64,000 bases of DNA from Niallia sp. FSL W8-0635 (GTDB lineage Bacteria; Bacillota; Bacilli; Bacillales; Cytobacillaceae): NCBI RefSeq assembly GCF_038007965.1, contig NZ_JBBOYD010000001.1, positions 3,822,501 to 3,886,500 on the forward strand. Reading direction: 5' to 3'. Made by a program: the position numbers and the translations under genes. Positions 25,972-35,240 of the stretch are shown piece after piece. How positions within the stretch are numbered: position 1 is the stretch's first letter; every line of letters starts with the position of its first letter. The notes below the pieces were generated by a model that saw nothing but the letters and a program-made list of their open reading frames with translations, was not told the DNA's origin and did no database searches.

Positions 25972-27246
25972 TTACTTATTGCCTATCCCAAATGCACTAA
26001 CAGCCAATTGGCGTTCATTCCATGTCATCGGTGGCATTCCATTCGCTACTTCTATCATTTCAATCGCCCCATCAACTGGACATACAATCGAACATAGATT
26101 GCAACCTACACAATCCTCTTCCCTAACCTTTAAATAGCTTTTTCCATTACTATCCTTAAGCATGTCAATACATTGATGACTTGTATCTTCACAAGCAATA
26201 TGACATTTATTGCAATTGATGCAAACATCATTATTGATTTGTGCAACCATTTGATAATTTAAATCTAAATTTCCCCAGTCTGAATATTTCGGTACAGATT
26301 TGCCTATTAATTCCATGACAGATGGAATCTGTTTATCATCTAAATAATTATTCAATCCATCAATCATATCTTCAACGATTCGGAAACCATGGTGCATAGC
26401 AGCTGTGCAAATTTGAACATTTGTTGCTCCCATTAGCATAAACTCCACTGCGTTTTGCCAATTGGAGATTCCGCCGATTCCTGAAATAGGAATATTAATT
26501 AGGGGATTTCTTGCACATTCTCCTACCATATGTAAAGCAATCGGCTTTACAGCTGGTCCACAATAGCCCCCATGTGCTCCTTTTCCAGCAACATGGGGAA
26601 TCGTATCCCATGTATCAATATCTACTCCTGCCAGGCTATTGATTGTATTTATCATACTAATCGAATCTGCCCCTCCATTCACTGCTGCTTCTGCCGTGGC
26701 AGTGATATCCGTTATATTAGGGGTTAACTTTACGATGACTGGGGTTTTTGCTACTTCCTTCACCCAATATGTCTGTTTTTCTACTAATTCCGGCACTTGC
26801 CCAGATGCAGATCCCATTCCTCTTTCGGCCATTCCATGTGGACAACCAAAATTAAGTTCTAAGCCATCAACACCTACCGCCTCTACTTTCTTCACAATTT
26901 CATGCCATTTTTCTTGCTTTGGTTCCACCATCAAGGAAGCAACTACTGCATGATTCGGAAATTTTTTCTTAGTTTCATAAATTTCTTTTAAATTTATATC
27001 TAAAGGTCTGTCGGTGATTAATTCGATGTTATTAAATCCCGCAACTCTTTGCCCGTTAAAACTTACGGCCGCAAACCTAGAGGAAACATTCAAAATCGGC
27101 TCTCCCAGTGTTTTCCATACTGCACCTCCCCATCCTGCTTCAAACGCACGTTGCACTTGATAACCAGAGTTCGTTGGCGGAGCAGATGCTAGCCAAAAAG
27201 GATTCGGCGATTGAATACCAGCTAAATCAACATGTAAGTCTGCCAT
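25972..27246 (-). CDS. preA: NAD-dependent dihydropyrimidine dehydrogenase subunit PreA
   Basis: 424 residues: a dihydroorotate dehydrogenase-like FMN barrel with the active-site Cys in NFGCPHGMAERGMGSASGQ, followed by two C-terminal [4Fe-4S] motifs (CINCNKCHIACEDTSHQC and CVGCNLCSIVCP). With PreT it reduces uracil and thymine to the 5,6-dihydro forms. GGAGG precedes the ATG; 18 bases separate it from preT. Confidence 0.92.
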   Translation of the reverse strand: MADLHVDLAGIQSPNPFWLASAPPTNSGYQVQRAFEAGWGGAVWKTLGEPILNVSSRFAAVSFNGQRVAGFNNIELITDRPLDINLKEIYETKKKFPNHAVVASLMVEPKQEKWHEIVKKVEAVGVDGLELNFGCPHGMAERGMGSASGQVPELVEKQTYWVKEVAKTPVIVKLTPNITDITATAEAAVNGGADSISMINTINSLAGVDIDTWDTIPHVAGKGAHGGYCGPAVKPIALHMVGECARNPLINIPISGIGGISNWQNAVEFMLMGATNVQICTAAMHHGFRIVEDMIDGLNNYLDDKQIPSVMELIGKSVPKYSDWGNLDLNYQMVAQINNDVCINCNKCHIACEDTSHQCIDMLKDSNGKSYLKVREEDCVGCNLCSIVCPVDGAIEMIEVANGMPPMTWNERQLAVSAFGIGNK

Positions 27247-27264
27247 GCTATTATTCCTCCTTTA

Positions 27265-28638
27265 TTATGCAGTTTCCATCTGTTTTGAAAGAAAAGATTG
27301 GTGAATACGATAGGCACTTTCCTTCCCTTGCTGTGCTGCAGATACAACCATTGCCTCACCTTGCCCTTTTCCAAAAATAACATCACCACAAGCAAATACC
27401 TTCCTATTACTTGTTTGATATGTCGTAGAATGAATTTGGACAACTCCTTGATCATGTTCTACTCCGAATTCCTCGATTAAATCGATATATCTGGATTGCC
27501 CAATCGCCTTAATAACAGCATCCACTTCCAATATAAAAGTCGAGTTTTCTATTTCAATTGGCCTTCTTCGACCATCTACATCTGGTTCTCCAAGCATCAT
27601 TTTCACACACTCTAAACCGATAACCTCGCCCTTTTCATTCCCAATTATTTTTTTCGGAGCTGTTAGCCATCTAAATTCAACACCGTCCTGTTTAGCAAAT
27701 TCATACTCAAAATCATAAGCCGTCATTTCTGCTTCTGTCCGTCGATAGACAATTTTGACATTTTCAGCTCCTAAGCGTATGGAACAGGTAGCCGCGTCTA
27801 TTGCTGTGTTTCCAGCACCAATTACAGCAATCTTCTTTCCAGCTAAATGCGTCGATAACGGTTTCGTCTTTGTTTCTTTTACAAACTCAATTGCATCATA
27901 AACGCCAATTAACGATTCTCCTGGAATTCCTATATTCGGTACATTCGCCATTCCAATAGCCAACAAAACAGAGTCATAGTTTTCAAGAATCTCTTGTACG
28001 GAAATATCCTCCCCAACTCTCGTGTTCGTTCTGATTTTCACTTCTAAATTTCTTACTTGTTCTACTTCCCAATAAGAAACTTCTTTCGGAAGACGGAAAG
28101 AGACAATCCCATATGTATTTAAACCTCCCGCATTACTTTCTGCTTCAAAAATAGTTACATTATATCCGAGTAACGCCAGTTCTCTTGCTGCTGAAAGTCC
28201 TGCTGGACCACCACCTACAATTGCGATGCTTTTATTCGTTGGAGGAACATTGCGTTTAAAGAGTACCTCGTTATTTTTCATCGCCCAATCGGTTGCATAT
28301 CGTTGAAGATTACCTATCATAATTGGTTTTGTTGAGTTGTTCAGCACACACGCTCCCTCACACAATTCTTCTGTCGGACAAACTCTGGAACAACTTGCTC
28401 CGACAGGATTAGCTGACATAATTGTTTTCGCAGATCCTTTCAAATTTCCTGAAGCTATTTTTTTAATAAAACTAGGTACATCGATACCAGTTGGACAAGC
28501 AGTAATACAAGGTGCATCATAACAATAAAGACAACGATTTGCTTCTTCTAATGCCTCCTGTTTCGATAATGATGCTTCTACTTCAGAGAAATTAGATAAT
28601 AATTGTTCATAAGAAAACGTAACGTTAGATTTTCTCAT
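27265..28638 (-). CDS. preT: NAD-dependent dihydropyrimidine dehydrogenase subunit PreT
   Basis: 457 residues, glutamate-synthase-beta-like. N-terminal Cys clusters (CLYCYDAPCITACPTGID and CSRVCPTEELCEGAC), FAD motif IVGGGPAGLSAA, NAD motif VIGAGNTAIDAA, and a C-terminal FAD contact (VFACGDVIFGKGQGEAM). It passes electrons from NADH to PreA. First gene of the six-gene operon; GGAGGG precedes the ATG and a 368-base region lies upstream. Confidence 0.92.
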   Translation of the reverse strand: MRKSNVTFSYEQLLSNFSEVEASLSKQEALEEANRCLYCYDAPCITACPTGIDVPSFIKKIASGNLKGSAKTIMSANPVGASCSRVCPTEELCEGACVLNNSTKPIMIGNLQRYATDWAMKNNEVLFKRNVPPTNKSIAIVGGGPAGLSAARELALLGYNVTIFEAESNAGGLNTYGIVSFRLPKEVSYWEVEQVRNLEVKIRTNTRVGEDISVQEILENYDSVLLAIGMANVPNIGIPGESLIGVYDAIEFVKETKTKPLSTHLAGKKIAVIGAGNTAIDAATCSIRLGAENVKIVYRRTEAEMTAYDFEYEFAKQDGVEFRWLTAPKKIIGNEKGEVIGLECVKMMLGEPDVDGRRRPIEIENSTFILEVDAVIKAIGQSRYIDLIEEFGVEHDQGVVQIHSTTYQTSNRKVFACGDVIFGKGQGEAMVVSAAQQGKESAYRIHQSFLSKQMETA

Positions 28639-29006
28639 AATCGCCCTCCTTCAAGTTGGTTAATAGCAAATGAAGAAAAAATACAATGCACTTATGTTAG
28701 AACTAATTAGATTCTTTTATAACAAAGAAACTTTGTACCTTGTGTTGTGTAATAAATGAATGTTAGTAAGTATTTTTTGTTGAAGAAAAAAGTAGATTAA
28801 TTGTATTGATGTTTAACGACGGAGAAGTTAATTATGATGATGTTAATTTTCATAACATTTATAGGATAAGATTTCCCTATTATAATCTGACATCCATATT
28901 TAGTAAATGTTTTTTATAGAAAATTAACAATATACTACTTTTTTCTTAAAAAACACTACTAAATATGTTAGATTTTCTTTCATAATATCTGTTGGTAATT
29001 TAATTT
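28639..29006. other. Upstream region of the pre/pyd operon
   Basis: No gene supported. It should hold the operon promoter. The only sharp signal is a perfect palindrome ACAAAG-AAA-CTTTGT at 28722-28736, about 85 bases before preT. I see no clear terminator behind the aminotransferase gene that ends at 29007, so some read-through into preT is possible. Confidence 0.5.
28722..28736. promoter_or_regulatory. Palindrome, candidate operator of preT operon
   Basis: ACAAAG-AAA-CTTTGT with perfect 6-bp arms. It could bind the PucR-type regulator or a catabolite regulator; it does not match the cre consensus well. Confidence 0.35.
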
Positions 29007-30386
29007 CTATTTGGATAGAACCTTCTGAGCCAATTGATTATTTTGTAGTACTTTCATCAAGATAGAAACAATAAAGGTTAGGTCATCTTCCGTTGATGAT
29101 AAAGGTGGGCTAAGCGTCAGAATATTATTGTATCCATCAACGGTGTCACCGTTTTTCCCAATAATTAGTCCTTCTTTTTTACATTCAGTAACAATCTTAG
29201 CTATAAATTTAGGGGAAACAGGAACTTTGGAAAGTTTATCTTCGACTAACTCTATTCCTATGACTAGTCCTAATCCTCTTATATCTCCCACATTCGGATG
29301 ACTATTTAAGCCAATTTTCAGTTGTTCTAAAAGATATTTTCCACTTTGGGCAGATTTTTCTACTAAATTTTCCTTTTCTAATATTTCGAGATTTTTCAAG
29401 GCTACAGCACAGGATGATGGATTCCCACCAAATGTATTAATATGGCGAAAATGGACATTTTCTTCTGTCCCTTTAAACTTCTCAAATATTTCTTTTTTTA
29501 CAGCTGTTACAGATAAAGGTAAATAAGCGCTAGTTAGTCCCTTGGCCATCGTTACAATATCCGGCTTAATGTTAAAATGTTGGTGACCGAATTTCTTACC
29601 AGTTCTTCCAAACCCACAAATAACTTCATCCATGATAAGTAAGATTCCATATTTCTTACAAAGCTCTTGTACCTTTTCCATATAAGTCTGGTGCGGTATT
29701 AATACTCCACCACCTGTAATGAATGGCTCCATAATAATCCCTGCGATTGTCTCTTTTTGCTCCCAAATTATTTTTCTCTCCAATTCTTCAATCAGCATAA
29801 GATGATACGCCTCCACTGACATATTTTCTGGTCTGCGATAGGAATCAGGAGGTGTTACGTGAAGAAATCCACTAGCAAGCGGTTCATATTTATATTTTCG
29901 CAATGCCTGTCCCGTTGCCGACAATGCCCCCATTGAACTTCCGTGATAGGCACGATGTCTAGAAATAAATTTAAAGCGACCATGCTCTCCATTTTGCTGA
30001 TGATACTGACGAATTAATTTGAAGGCAACCTCATTCGCATCCGATCCACTATTTGAATAGAAAATCATATATTCCCCTTCTAACCATTCATTGATTTTCT
30101 CTGCAAGTTTTATAGCTGGAATATGACTCTGTGTTAACGGCATATAGCATAGCTCTTTCATTTGGTCATAAGCAGCTTTTGCCAATTCCTCTCTCCCATA
30201 GCCAATATTGACACACCAAAGTCCAGACATTCCATCTAAATAGCGATTTCCATTATGATCGATAATCCATGATCCTTCCCCTTTAACAGCAATCATTGCT
30301 GGGTTCTCTTCAACATATGGAGAAATGTGATGCCAAACATTGCCTTGGTCCTTTTCGATTAATGAATCCACCTTTGCTTTTTCCAT
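29007..30386 (-). CDS. Class III PLP aminotransferase (beta-alanine/omega-amino acid:pyruvate type)
   Basis: 459 residues. PLP-binding features: SGSDANEVAFKLIRQY, the Asp in LLIMDEVICGFGRTG and the Lys in VTMAKGLTSAYLPL. This group moves the omega-amino group of beta-alanine, taurine or GABA to pyruvate. Beside the pyrimidine operon, conversion of beta-alanine to malonate semialdehyde is the expected role. AAGGAG precedes the ATG. It is divergent from the PucR gene (183 bases between start codons). Confidence 0.85.
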   Translation of the reverse strand: MEKAKVDSLIEKDQGNVWHHISPYVEENPAMIAVKGEGSWIIDHNGNRYLDGMSGLWCVNIGYGREELAKAAYDQMKELCYMPLTQSHIPAIKLAEKINEWLEGEYMIFYSNSGSDANEVAFKLIRQYHQQNGEHGRFKFISRHRAYHGSSMGALSATGQALRKYKYEPLASGFLHVTPPDSYRRPENMSVEAYHLMLIEELERKIIWEQKETIAGIIMEPFITGGGVLIPHQTYMEKVQELCKKYGILLIMDEVICGFGRTGKKFGHQHFNIKPDIVTMAKGLTSAYLPLSVTAVKKEIFEKFKGTEENVHFRHINTFGGNPSSCAVALKNLEILEKENLVEKSAQSGKYLLEQLKIGLNSHPNVGDIRGLGLVIGIELVEDKLSKVPVSPKFIAKIVTECKKEGLIIGKNGDTVDGYNNILTLSPPLSSTEDDLTFIVSILMKVLQNNQLAQKVLSK

Positions 30387-30453
30387 GGAACCAGCTCCTT
30401 ACAAACAAGTTAAGCATACGTACTTTTTTGCCACCAAACAAAAGGACAATTAA

Positions 30454-30482
30454 TTGACGATGCTTGTTAACTAAGATACTAT
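30454..30482 (+). promoter_or_regulatory. SigA-type promoter of the PucR gene
   Basis: TTGACG (30454-30459), 17-bp spacer, TACTAT (30477-30482), about 85 bases before the start codon. Confidence 0.6.
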
Positions 30483-30569
30483 ATAATTTACAGATTATTC
30501 TCACTATTTTCATTTTACATGGTGTCAAATGTTTTAATCTTTTATTTTACAAATAGGAAGGTGCTTAAA

Positions 30570-32204
30570 ATGGTTCTTGGTGAATTAACAGTAAAAGAAG
30601 CATTAAAACGAAATACGTTTCAGCACGCGAAAGTACTGACAGGTGTAAATGGATTAAATAGAGTAATTAAATGGTGTCATATATTAGAAGTGAAAGATAT
30701 CGATTTATTTATCAACGGAGGTGAATTAATTTTAACTACTGGTATTGGTTTATTAAATTCTAGTAATCAAAGTAACTATGTAGAAACATTGATAAATAAA
30801 CATACTGCTGGATTATGCATTGAACTAGGCTCTTTTTTTCAAGATATCCCTAGTAATCTTTTATCGTTAGCAGAAAAAAAAAATTATCCAATTATTATTT
30901 TTGAGAAAACAGTAAGATTTATTGATATAACTCAAGATATTCATTCTCTGTTAATTAATCGTCATCATCAAAACATGTTAGATTTGGATCGCTTATCTCA
31001 AAATTTAAATAAGCTTTCCCTGCAACCAAATGGAATTTTAAAAATCCTTCAGGAGCTATCACTTTATTTCCAATCTCCTTGTTTTTTTATTACAAACAAT
31101 GAAAAATACTATTATCCTACTAATCAAGGGGAAACAGAAAGAACCATTAGAGAATATATACATAACCATCTGAACGATACTAAAGAATTAACAACCTTTC
31201 CGTTAAATAACAAATCGTATTGCTTAAATACAGTACGACTATTCGAACAAATTTGGGGCTATCTTCTTATTGAAAATAAACAATTTCCCTCTACTGAGCT
31301 TACTGCCCTTATGTTAGATCGAGCATCCATCGCACTGTCTCATATTCTCCTACGCAATCGTACAATAGAAGAGCGGAAGCAAAGCGATGAGGCAGAGCTT
31401 ATCCATTCACTCCTAAATTTGGATACCTTGGAAAGTAATCAGCTAAAGAACATTCTACCTATGTACTGTTTTTCCCATTCTTTCCGATTGATTTGCTGGC
31501 CACTACTAGAAGAAGAGCATGGGAGTACTAGAAAAGGAGATGAATTTAAACTCTACCTCTTAACTTTATTACGTCCTTTTTTTAAGAAATTAGGATTTCA
31601 TCCAGTCATCTCCTACCGACATCAAGAATTAATAGTACTGATCTATATGAATCCCCCAAAAATAGAAAAAATAAATTGGCAACAAATCACTGAAAAATTA
31701 ACAGTGCTTACAGAAGACTACTTTCCTGCACAATCTATTTTTGGCATTAGTTCTATCCACCAAGAACCAATAAAAGCAAAAACTGCCTATGAAGAAGCAA
31801 AGCAAATCATCCTATTAAAGCAAAAAAAATTAATTGATTGCCATAATTATGAGCAAATAGGAATTTATCATCTAATACTTCCTTTATTAAAAACGAAAAT
31901 AATGAAAGAATATATCCACATTCATCTGGGAAAAGTGATGGAGTATGATCGATTGAATAGAAGTGAACTTCTTAAAACACTCGCCATCTATTTAGATTGT
32001 AACGGTAATAAAAAAGAAGCTTCCGAGCGATTGTTTATCGTGCGACAGACTCTTTATCACCGAATCGATAAGCTAGAAGGAATACTAGGCGGCAATTTTA
32101 TGGATTCGTCTAATCGATTAGCAATAGAAGTTGCCATAAAAGCCTTTTACTTAGAAGAGGAAGCGATTCACTTTAAAGAACAAATAATTGCTGACGTAAA
32201 ATAA
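30570..32204 (+). CDS. PucR family transcriptional regulator of pyrimidine/purine catabolism
   Basis: 544 residues. N-terminal PucR sensor domain (LTVKEALKRNTFQHAKVLTG, INGGELILTTGIGL), a middle GGDEF-like region and a C-terminal helix-turn-helix of the CdaR/PucR kind (LAIYLDCNGNKKEASERLFIVRQTLYHRIDKLE, split as LAIYLDCNGNKKEASERL and RQTLYHRIDKLE). AGGAAGGTG precedes the ATG at 30570. Its position, divergent from the aminotransferase, makes it the likely activator of this cluster in response to a pathway metabolite. Confidence 0.88.
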   Translation: MVLGELTVKEALKRNTFQHAKVLTGVNGLNRVIKWCHILEVKDIDLFINGGELILTTGIGLLNSSNQSNYVETLINKHTAGLCIELGSFFQDIPSNLLSLAEKKNYPIIIFEKTVRFIDITQDIHSLLINRHHQNMLDLDRLSQNLNKLSLQPNGILKILQELSLYFQSPCFFITNNEKYYYPTNQGETERTIREYIHNHLNDTKELTTFPLNNKSYCLNTVRLFEQIWGYLLIENKQFPSTELTALMLDRASIALSHILLRNRTIEERKQSDEAELIHSLLNLDTLESNQLKNILPMYCFSHSFRLICWPLLEEEHGSTRKGDEFKLYLLTLLRPFFKKLGFHPVISYRHQELIVLIYMNPPKIEKINWQQITEKLTVLTEDYFPAQSIFGISSIHQEPIKAKTAYEEAKQIILLKQKKLIDCHNYEQIGIYHLILPLLKTKIMKEYIHIHLGKVMEYDRLNRSELLKTLAIYLDCNGNKKEASERLFIVRQTLYHRIDKLEGILGGNFMDSSNRLAIEVAIKAFYLEEEAIHFKEQIIADVK

Positions 32205-32269
32205 TTCCTTTGTTGTTTGTATTGACACTAATTATTTATTGGAATAGGCAACTATAATCAATTAAAAGA

Positions 32270-32298
32270 AGAGGTGACCATATAATAGGTTCACCTCT
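32270..32298. terminator. Terminator between PucR and the Gly/Pro-rich gene
   Basis: AGAGGTGA / TCACCTCT arms; the minus strand continues TCTTTTAATT. Confidence 0.6.
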
Positions 32299-32307
32299 CT
32301 ACTATTT

Positions 32308-32823
32308 TTAAGTACACTGGAAAGAACGGATGCGACTAGTATCTGTACCGTAGTAAGACCAACGATTCATTCTCCAACGATACCCTGCGATAGAGTGGCG
32401 TCCCACAAAAGTTGGATAGAACCAAAATCCTCGACCATTTTCTAGCCATACGTACGTAAAGCGGAACAGACAAGGTCTCATTGATCCGGAATCAACGGCA
32501 AAAGTACTAACATGTGACTGATTTAATTGTGGTGTAAAGGATGGAGGAGGTGTTGATGGCGGTCCGTGATCTGCTCCACCCCCAATATTTGGACCATCTG
32601 GATGAACTGGATGCCCCCCAGGACCAGTTGGCGGCATTTCTCCTCCAGGGAATGGCGGTAATACGCCTCCTCCGAATGGTGGTAAATGTGGAACAGTTCC
32701 TCCACCAATCGGTTGAAGCGTTAAACCAGTTCCTCCACCAATCGGCGAGATGACAATTCTATTTTGTTGTTGTGGATTAGCATGTTGTATATAGTGAGGA
32801 TAATACTGTTGAAAATACATCAT
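32308..32823 (-). CDS. Gly/Pro-rich protein, possible spore surface component
   Basis: 171 residues. The N-terminal half is low complexity with repeated PIGGG, PFGGG and PPTGPGG motifs after a Tyr/Gln-rich start (MMYFQQYYPHY). The C-terminal about 70 residues form a conserved-looking domain rich in aromatic and Arg residues (FTYVWLENGRGFWFYPTFVG, AGYRWRMNRWSYYGTD) with a Cys near each end. I remember similar Bacillus proteins of unknown function. Placed directly downstream of a ger operon, it may be made during sporulation, but this is inference. GGGGG precedes the ATG. Confidence 0.7.
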   Translation of the reverse strand: MMYFQQYYPHYIQHANPQQQNRIVISPIGGGTGLTLQPIGGGTVPHLPPFGGGVLPPFPGGEMPPTGPGGHPVHPDGPNIGGGADHGPPSTPPPSFTPQLNQSHVSTFAVDSGSMRPCLFRFTYVWLENGRGFWFYPTFVGRHSIAGYRWRMNRWSYYGTDTSRIRSFQCT

Positions 32824-32916
32824 TTTCCCCCTTTCTTTTTTGATGTATTAATCTATGCAATTTGCCCAATCAAGGTGCAAGTTTCTAGCATTTCTACCTA
32901 TTTAGAATGTAGGCAA

Positions 32917-34026
32917 CTATTGCTTTACCTCATAATTCGTTTTCCATTTCTTCCGAAAAATCAAACCAGCAAGGCACAGGATAGAAACTAACCCAACTAC
33001 AGTTCCAATACTCAACATCACCCACGGTCCTTCAATAAAGTGCATAGCTCGATGATGATCCTTTACCAGCCAATAGCAAGAGCCACTCAAAATAAGTCCT
33101 ACTGGAATAATAACTGGACGATAATCTTTTAATCCTAATAGCTTTTGAACGGCGATGGATGAACAGAGAAACGTCATAATAATTTGTGTTAAAATGGATA
33201 ACGCAAAAAACGCAATCATAATCATTTCATAACGATGGATAAACAAACCAATTTCCGCACTTCTTGCCATTTGCATACAGGAAACAATATACTGGGCTGC
33301 AACATCTGCAGTTAGTACACCAGTTTCAAGAATTGGCCACATGACAATAATCATTCCTCCATAAAAAACACCAGCAGTGGAAGATTTTATCCAAGTCTGC
33401 TTATCTCTTACTAAAGGAAGAATCATACATACCATCATTGCAGCCATCGCATAATCCGTATCATGATGTCTGCTTGCCCATACGGTTTCTTTAAATCCAG
33501 ATTGAAAAACGGGCAGAAGTTCTCTTATATCAAAATTACTAAGAGATCCAAGCATTAACAAGATATTTAAGGCAATAACAGAGAATACGCCAATTAAAGC
33601 CATTCTTGCGACCACTTCAATCCCAAAGTGAATAGCATAAACACCTATTAAGAAAGCAGCTAACACAAATAAAATAGTAGGAGCTTCCGGCAAGAAATAA
33701 TCTTTTAAATGAAAAACAAATGTCGCCATAATACTCCCATATGCTCCTACAAAAAAAACAAACACAGAAATAGCGACAAGTTTCCCGGGAAATTTCCCTA
33801 AAATCCGGTGAAATTGATCAATTAAATCTCCTTCAGGTATCCGTCTCATCACAATAACGATTAGTGCTATCAGAAGAAGACCCTGAAAAGTGGAAAAGAA
33901 CGTTGAAAGCCAAATATCTCCTTTCACTTCACGCGCCATTATTCCTTGAGTCATGCCGATAGATTTTGCATAAAGCATATTGATTATTAATGCCATGAAC
34001 ATCCCATTGGTAATTTGCACTTTCAT
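32917..34026 (-). CDS. gerB: Spore germinant receptor subunit B (GerAB/GerKB-like permease)
   Basis: 369 residues with about ten hydrophobic helices and no signal peptide, fitting the endospore germination permease family (GMTQGIMAREVKGDIW near the start). It sits in the inner spore membrane with the A and C subunits and is thought to form the germinant binding site. Third gene of the operon in order A-C-B, as in gerK of B. subtilis; it overlaps the gerC stop. Confidence 0.9.
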   Translation of the reverse strand: MKVQITNGMFMALIINMLYAKSIGMTQGIMAREVKGDIWLSTFFSTFQGLLLIALIVIVMRRIPEGDLIDQFHRILGKFPGKLVAISVFVFFVGAYGSIMATFVFHLKDYFLPEAPTILFVLAAFLIGVYAIHFGIEVVARMALIGVFSVIALNILLMLGSLSNFDIRELLPVFQSGFKETVWASRHHDTDYAMAAMMVCMILPLVRDKQTWIKSSTAGVFYGGMIIVMWPILETGVLTADVAAQYIVSCMQMARSAEIGLFIHRYEMIMIAFFALSILTQIIMTFLCSSIAVQKLLGLKDYRPVIIPVGLILSGSCYWLVKDHHRAMHFIEGPWVMLSIGTVVGLVSILCLAGLIFRKKWKTNYEVKQ

Positions 34027-35240
34027 TATTCTTCCTTCCTTTCTTCTTTACCAGATATTGTAGGCTGGAATAATAATGAACCACTTTCTACATTTGCATG
34101 GACGCTTACATTTATCTCTGCATTTGAAAAAATATTTGTCCAGTCTTTTTTCATACTCTTCCATTCATATGGATATTTATTTTGAAATACTTTTCCTAAT
34201 TCTAATACATCTGCTTTATATTCCTTCTGGATTTTCTCAATAGACTTATTGATGTCATCTTTTAATTTAACTTCCACAGATTTTTCTATCTGTTCGATAG
34301 CCTTTTTATCATTTATGGAAAAAGGGCAACCAGCTTCCACTACCGTTATAGTAGCCTTGAGTTTAGCATCAAAACTAACTTCATCATTTTTATACATCGG
34401 TTCAACATCAAACGTTTGTTTATTTAATTCGACACTAATCTCACTCTTCGGGTCTTTTGGACAAGCAACTACTACTACTCCCGATTCGATTTTATCTCTA
34501 AATAAGATAATTCCTTGCAATTCATTTGCTTGTAAAACTCCTACTAATTTATCGTTATTAAACACACCTGCTCCAGATAACTCAATCTGTTTCACTTTTG
34601 CCCCTTCCTCTGGTTTAAGACCATCAATTTTTCTTTCTTCTAGAGACAACCTGGCAAGTATTGGCTCTGTTGATTCACTTAAATATGCTGCTAATAAATC
34701 TTTTATTTCAGTATGAGGGGCAAGAGTTGAAATATCGGTATATCGAAATAATTTACTTAGTGCCTCTCCAGGAACTACTTCCAAGCTTGTTATCGTTGCT
34801 GTAACTTCACTTGCCTTATCTGGAGTTAATGCTACCAACGTTCTCATTCTAAGTTCTGGGTTTCTTGTAAAAAAATCAATAATATGCCCAATACCTTCTT
34901 TGGCTACTTCTTCATTTATCACAATAATAAAATTATGCGCCCAAAATACTCTTCGCGACGAAATACCAGTCAAATTTCGAATCGCTTCAAAAATAGTCTC
35001 TCCCTCTGCTTCAACATTCCATGACGTTTCTCCTGATTGACCTGTAGGCGCACCAGTCTGTCCCCTTGCATCTCCTGGTCTAGAAACTTGTGCAGTTATT
35101 TTTATGGTGCCATCCTTTGAACCTTGATCAATTCCAACCGCCATAACGAGGGCAAGATCATTGATTTCTCTTTTACCCGCACAAGCAGTTAATAACAAAG
35201 AAATAAAAAAAATTGAAATTAATAGATTAGCTCGCTTCAT
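34026..35240 (-). CDS. gerC: Spore germinant receptor lipoprotein subunit C (Ger(x)C)
   Basis: 404 residues. The signal peptide ends in a lipobox (LLLTACAG, Cys about residue 20). Family motifs: AVGIDQG near residue 36, ETIFEAIRNLTG, SSRRVFWAHNFIIVI and AGVFNNDKLVG. It is a lipoprotein on the outer face of the inner spore membrane. It overlaps gerA by 4 bases. Confidence 0.92.
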   Translation of the reverse strand: MKRANLLISIFFISLLLTACAGKREINDLALVMAVGIDQGSKDGTIKITAQVSRPGDARGQTGAPTGQSGETSWNVEAEGETIFEAIRNLTGISSRRVFWAHNFIIVINEEVAKEGIGHIIDFFTRNPELRMRTLVALTPDKASEVTATITSLEVVPGEALSKLFRYTDISTLAPHTEIKDLLAAYLSESTEPILARLSLEERKIDGLKPEEGAKVKQIELSGAGVFNNDKLVGVLQANELQGIILFRDKIESGVVVVACPKDPKSEISVELNKQTFDVEPMYKNDEVSFDAKLKATITVVEAGCPFSINDKKAIEQIEKSVEVKLKDDINKSIEKIQKEYKADVLELGKVFQNKYPYEWKSMKKDWTNIFSNAEINVSVHANVESGSLLFQPTISGKEERKEE

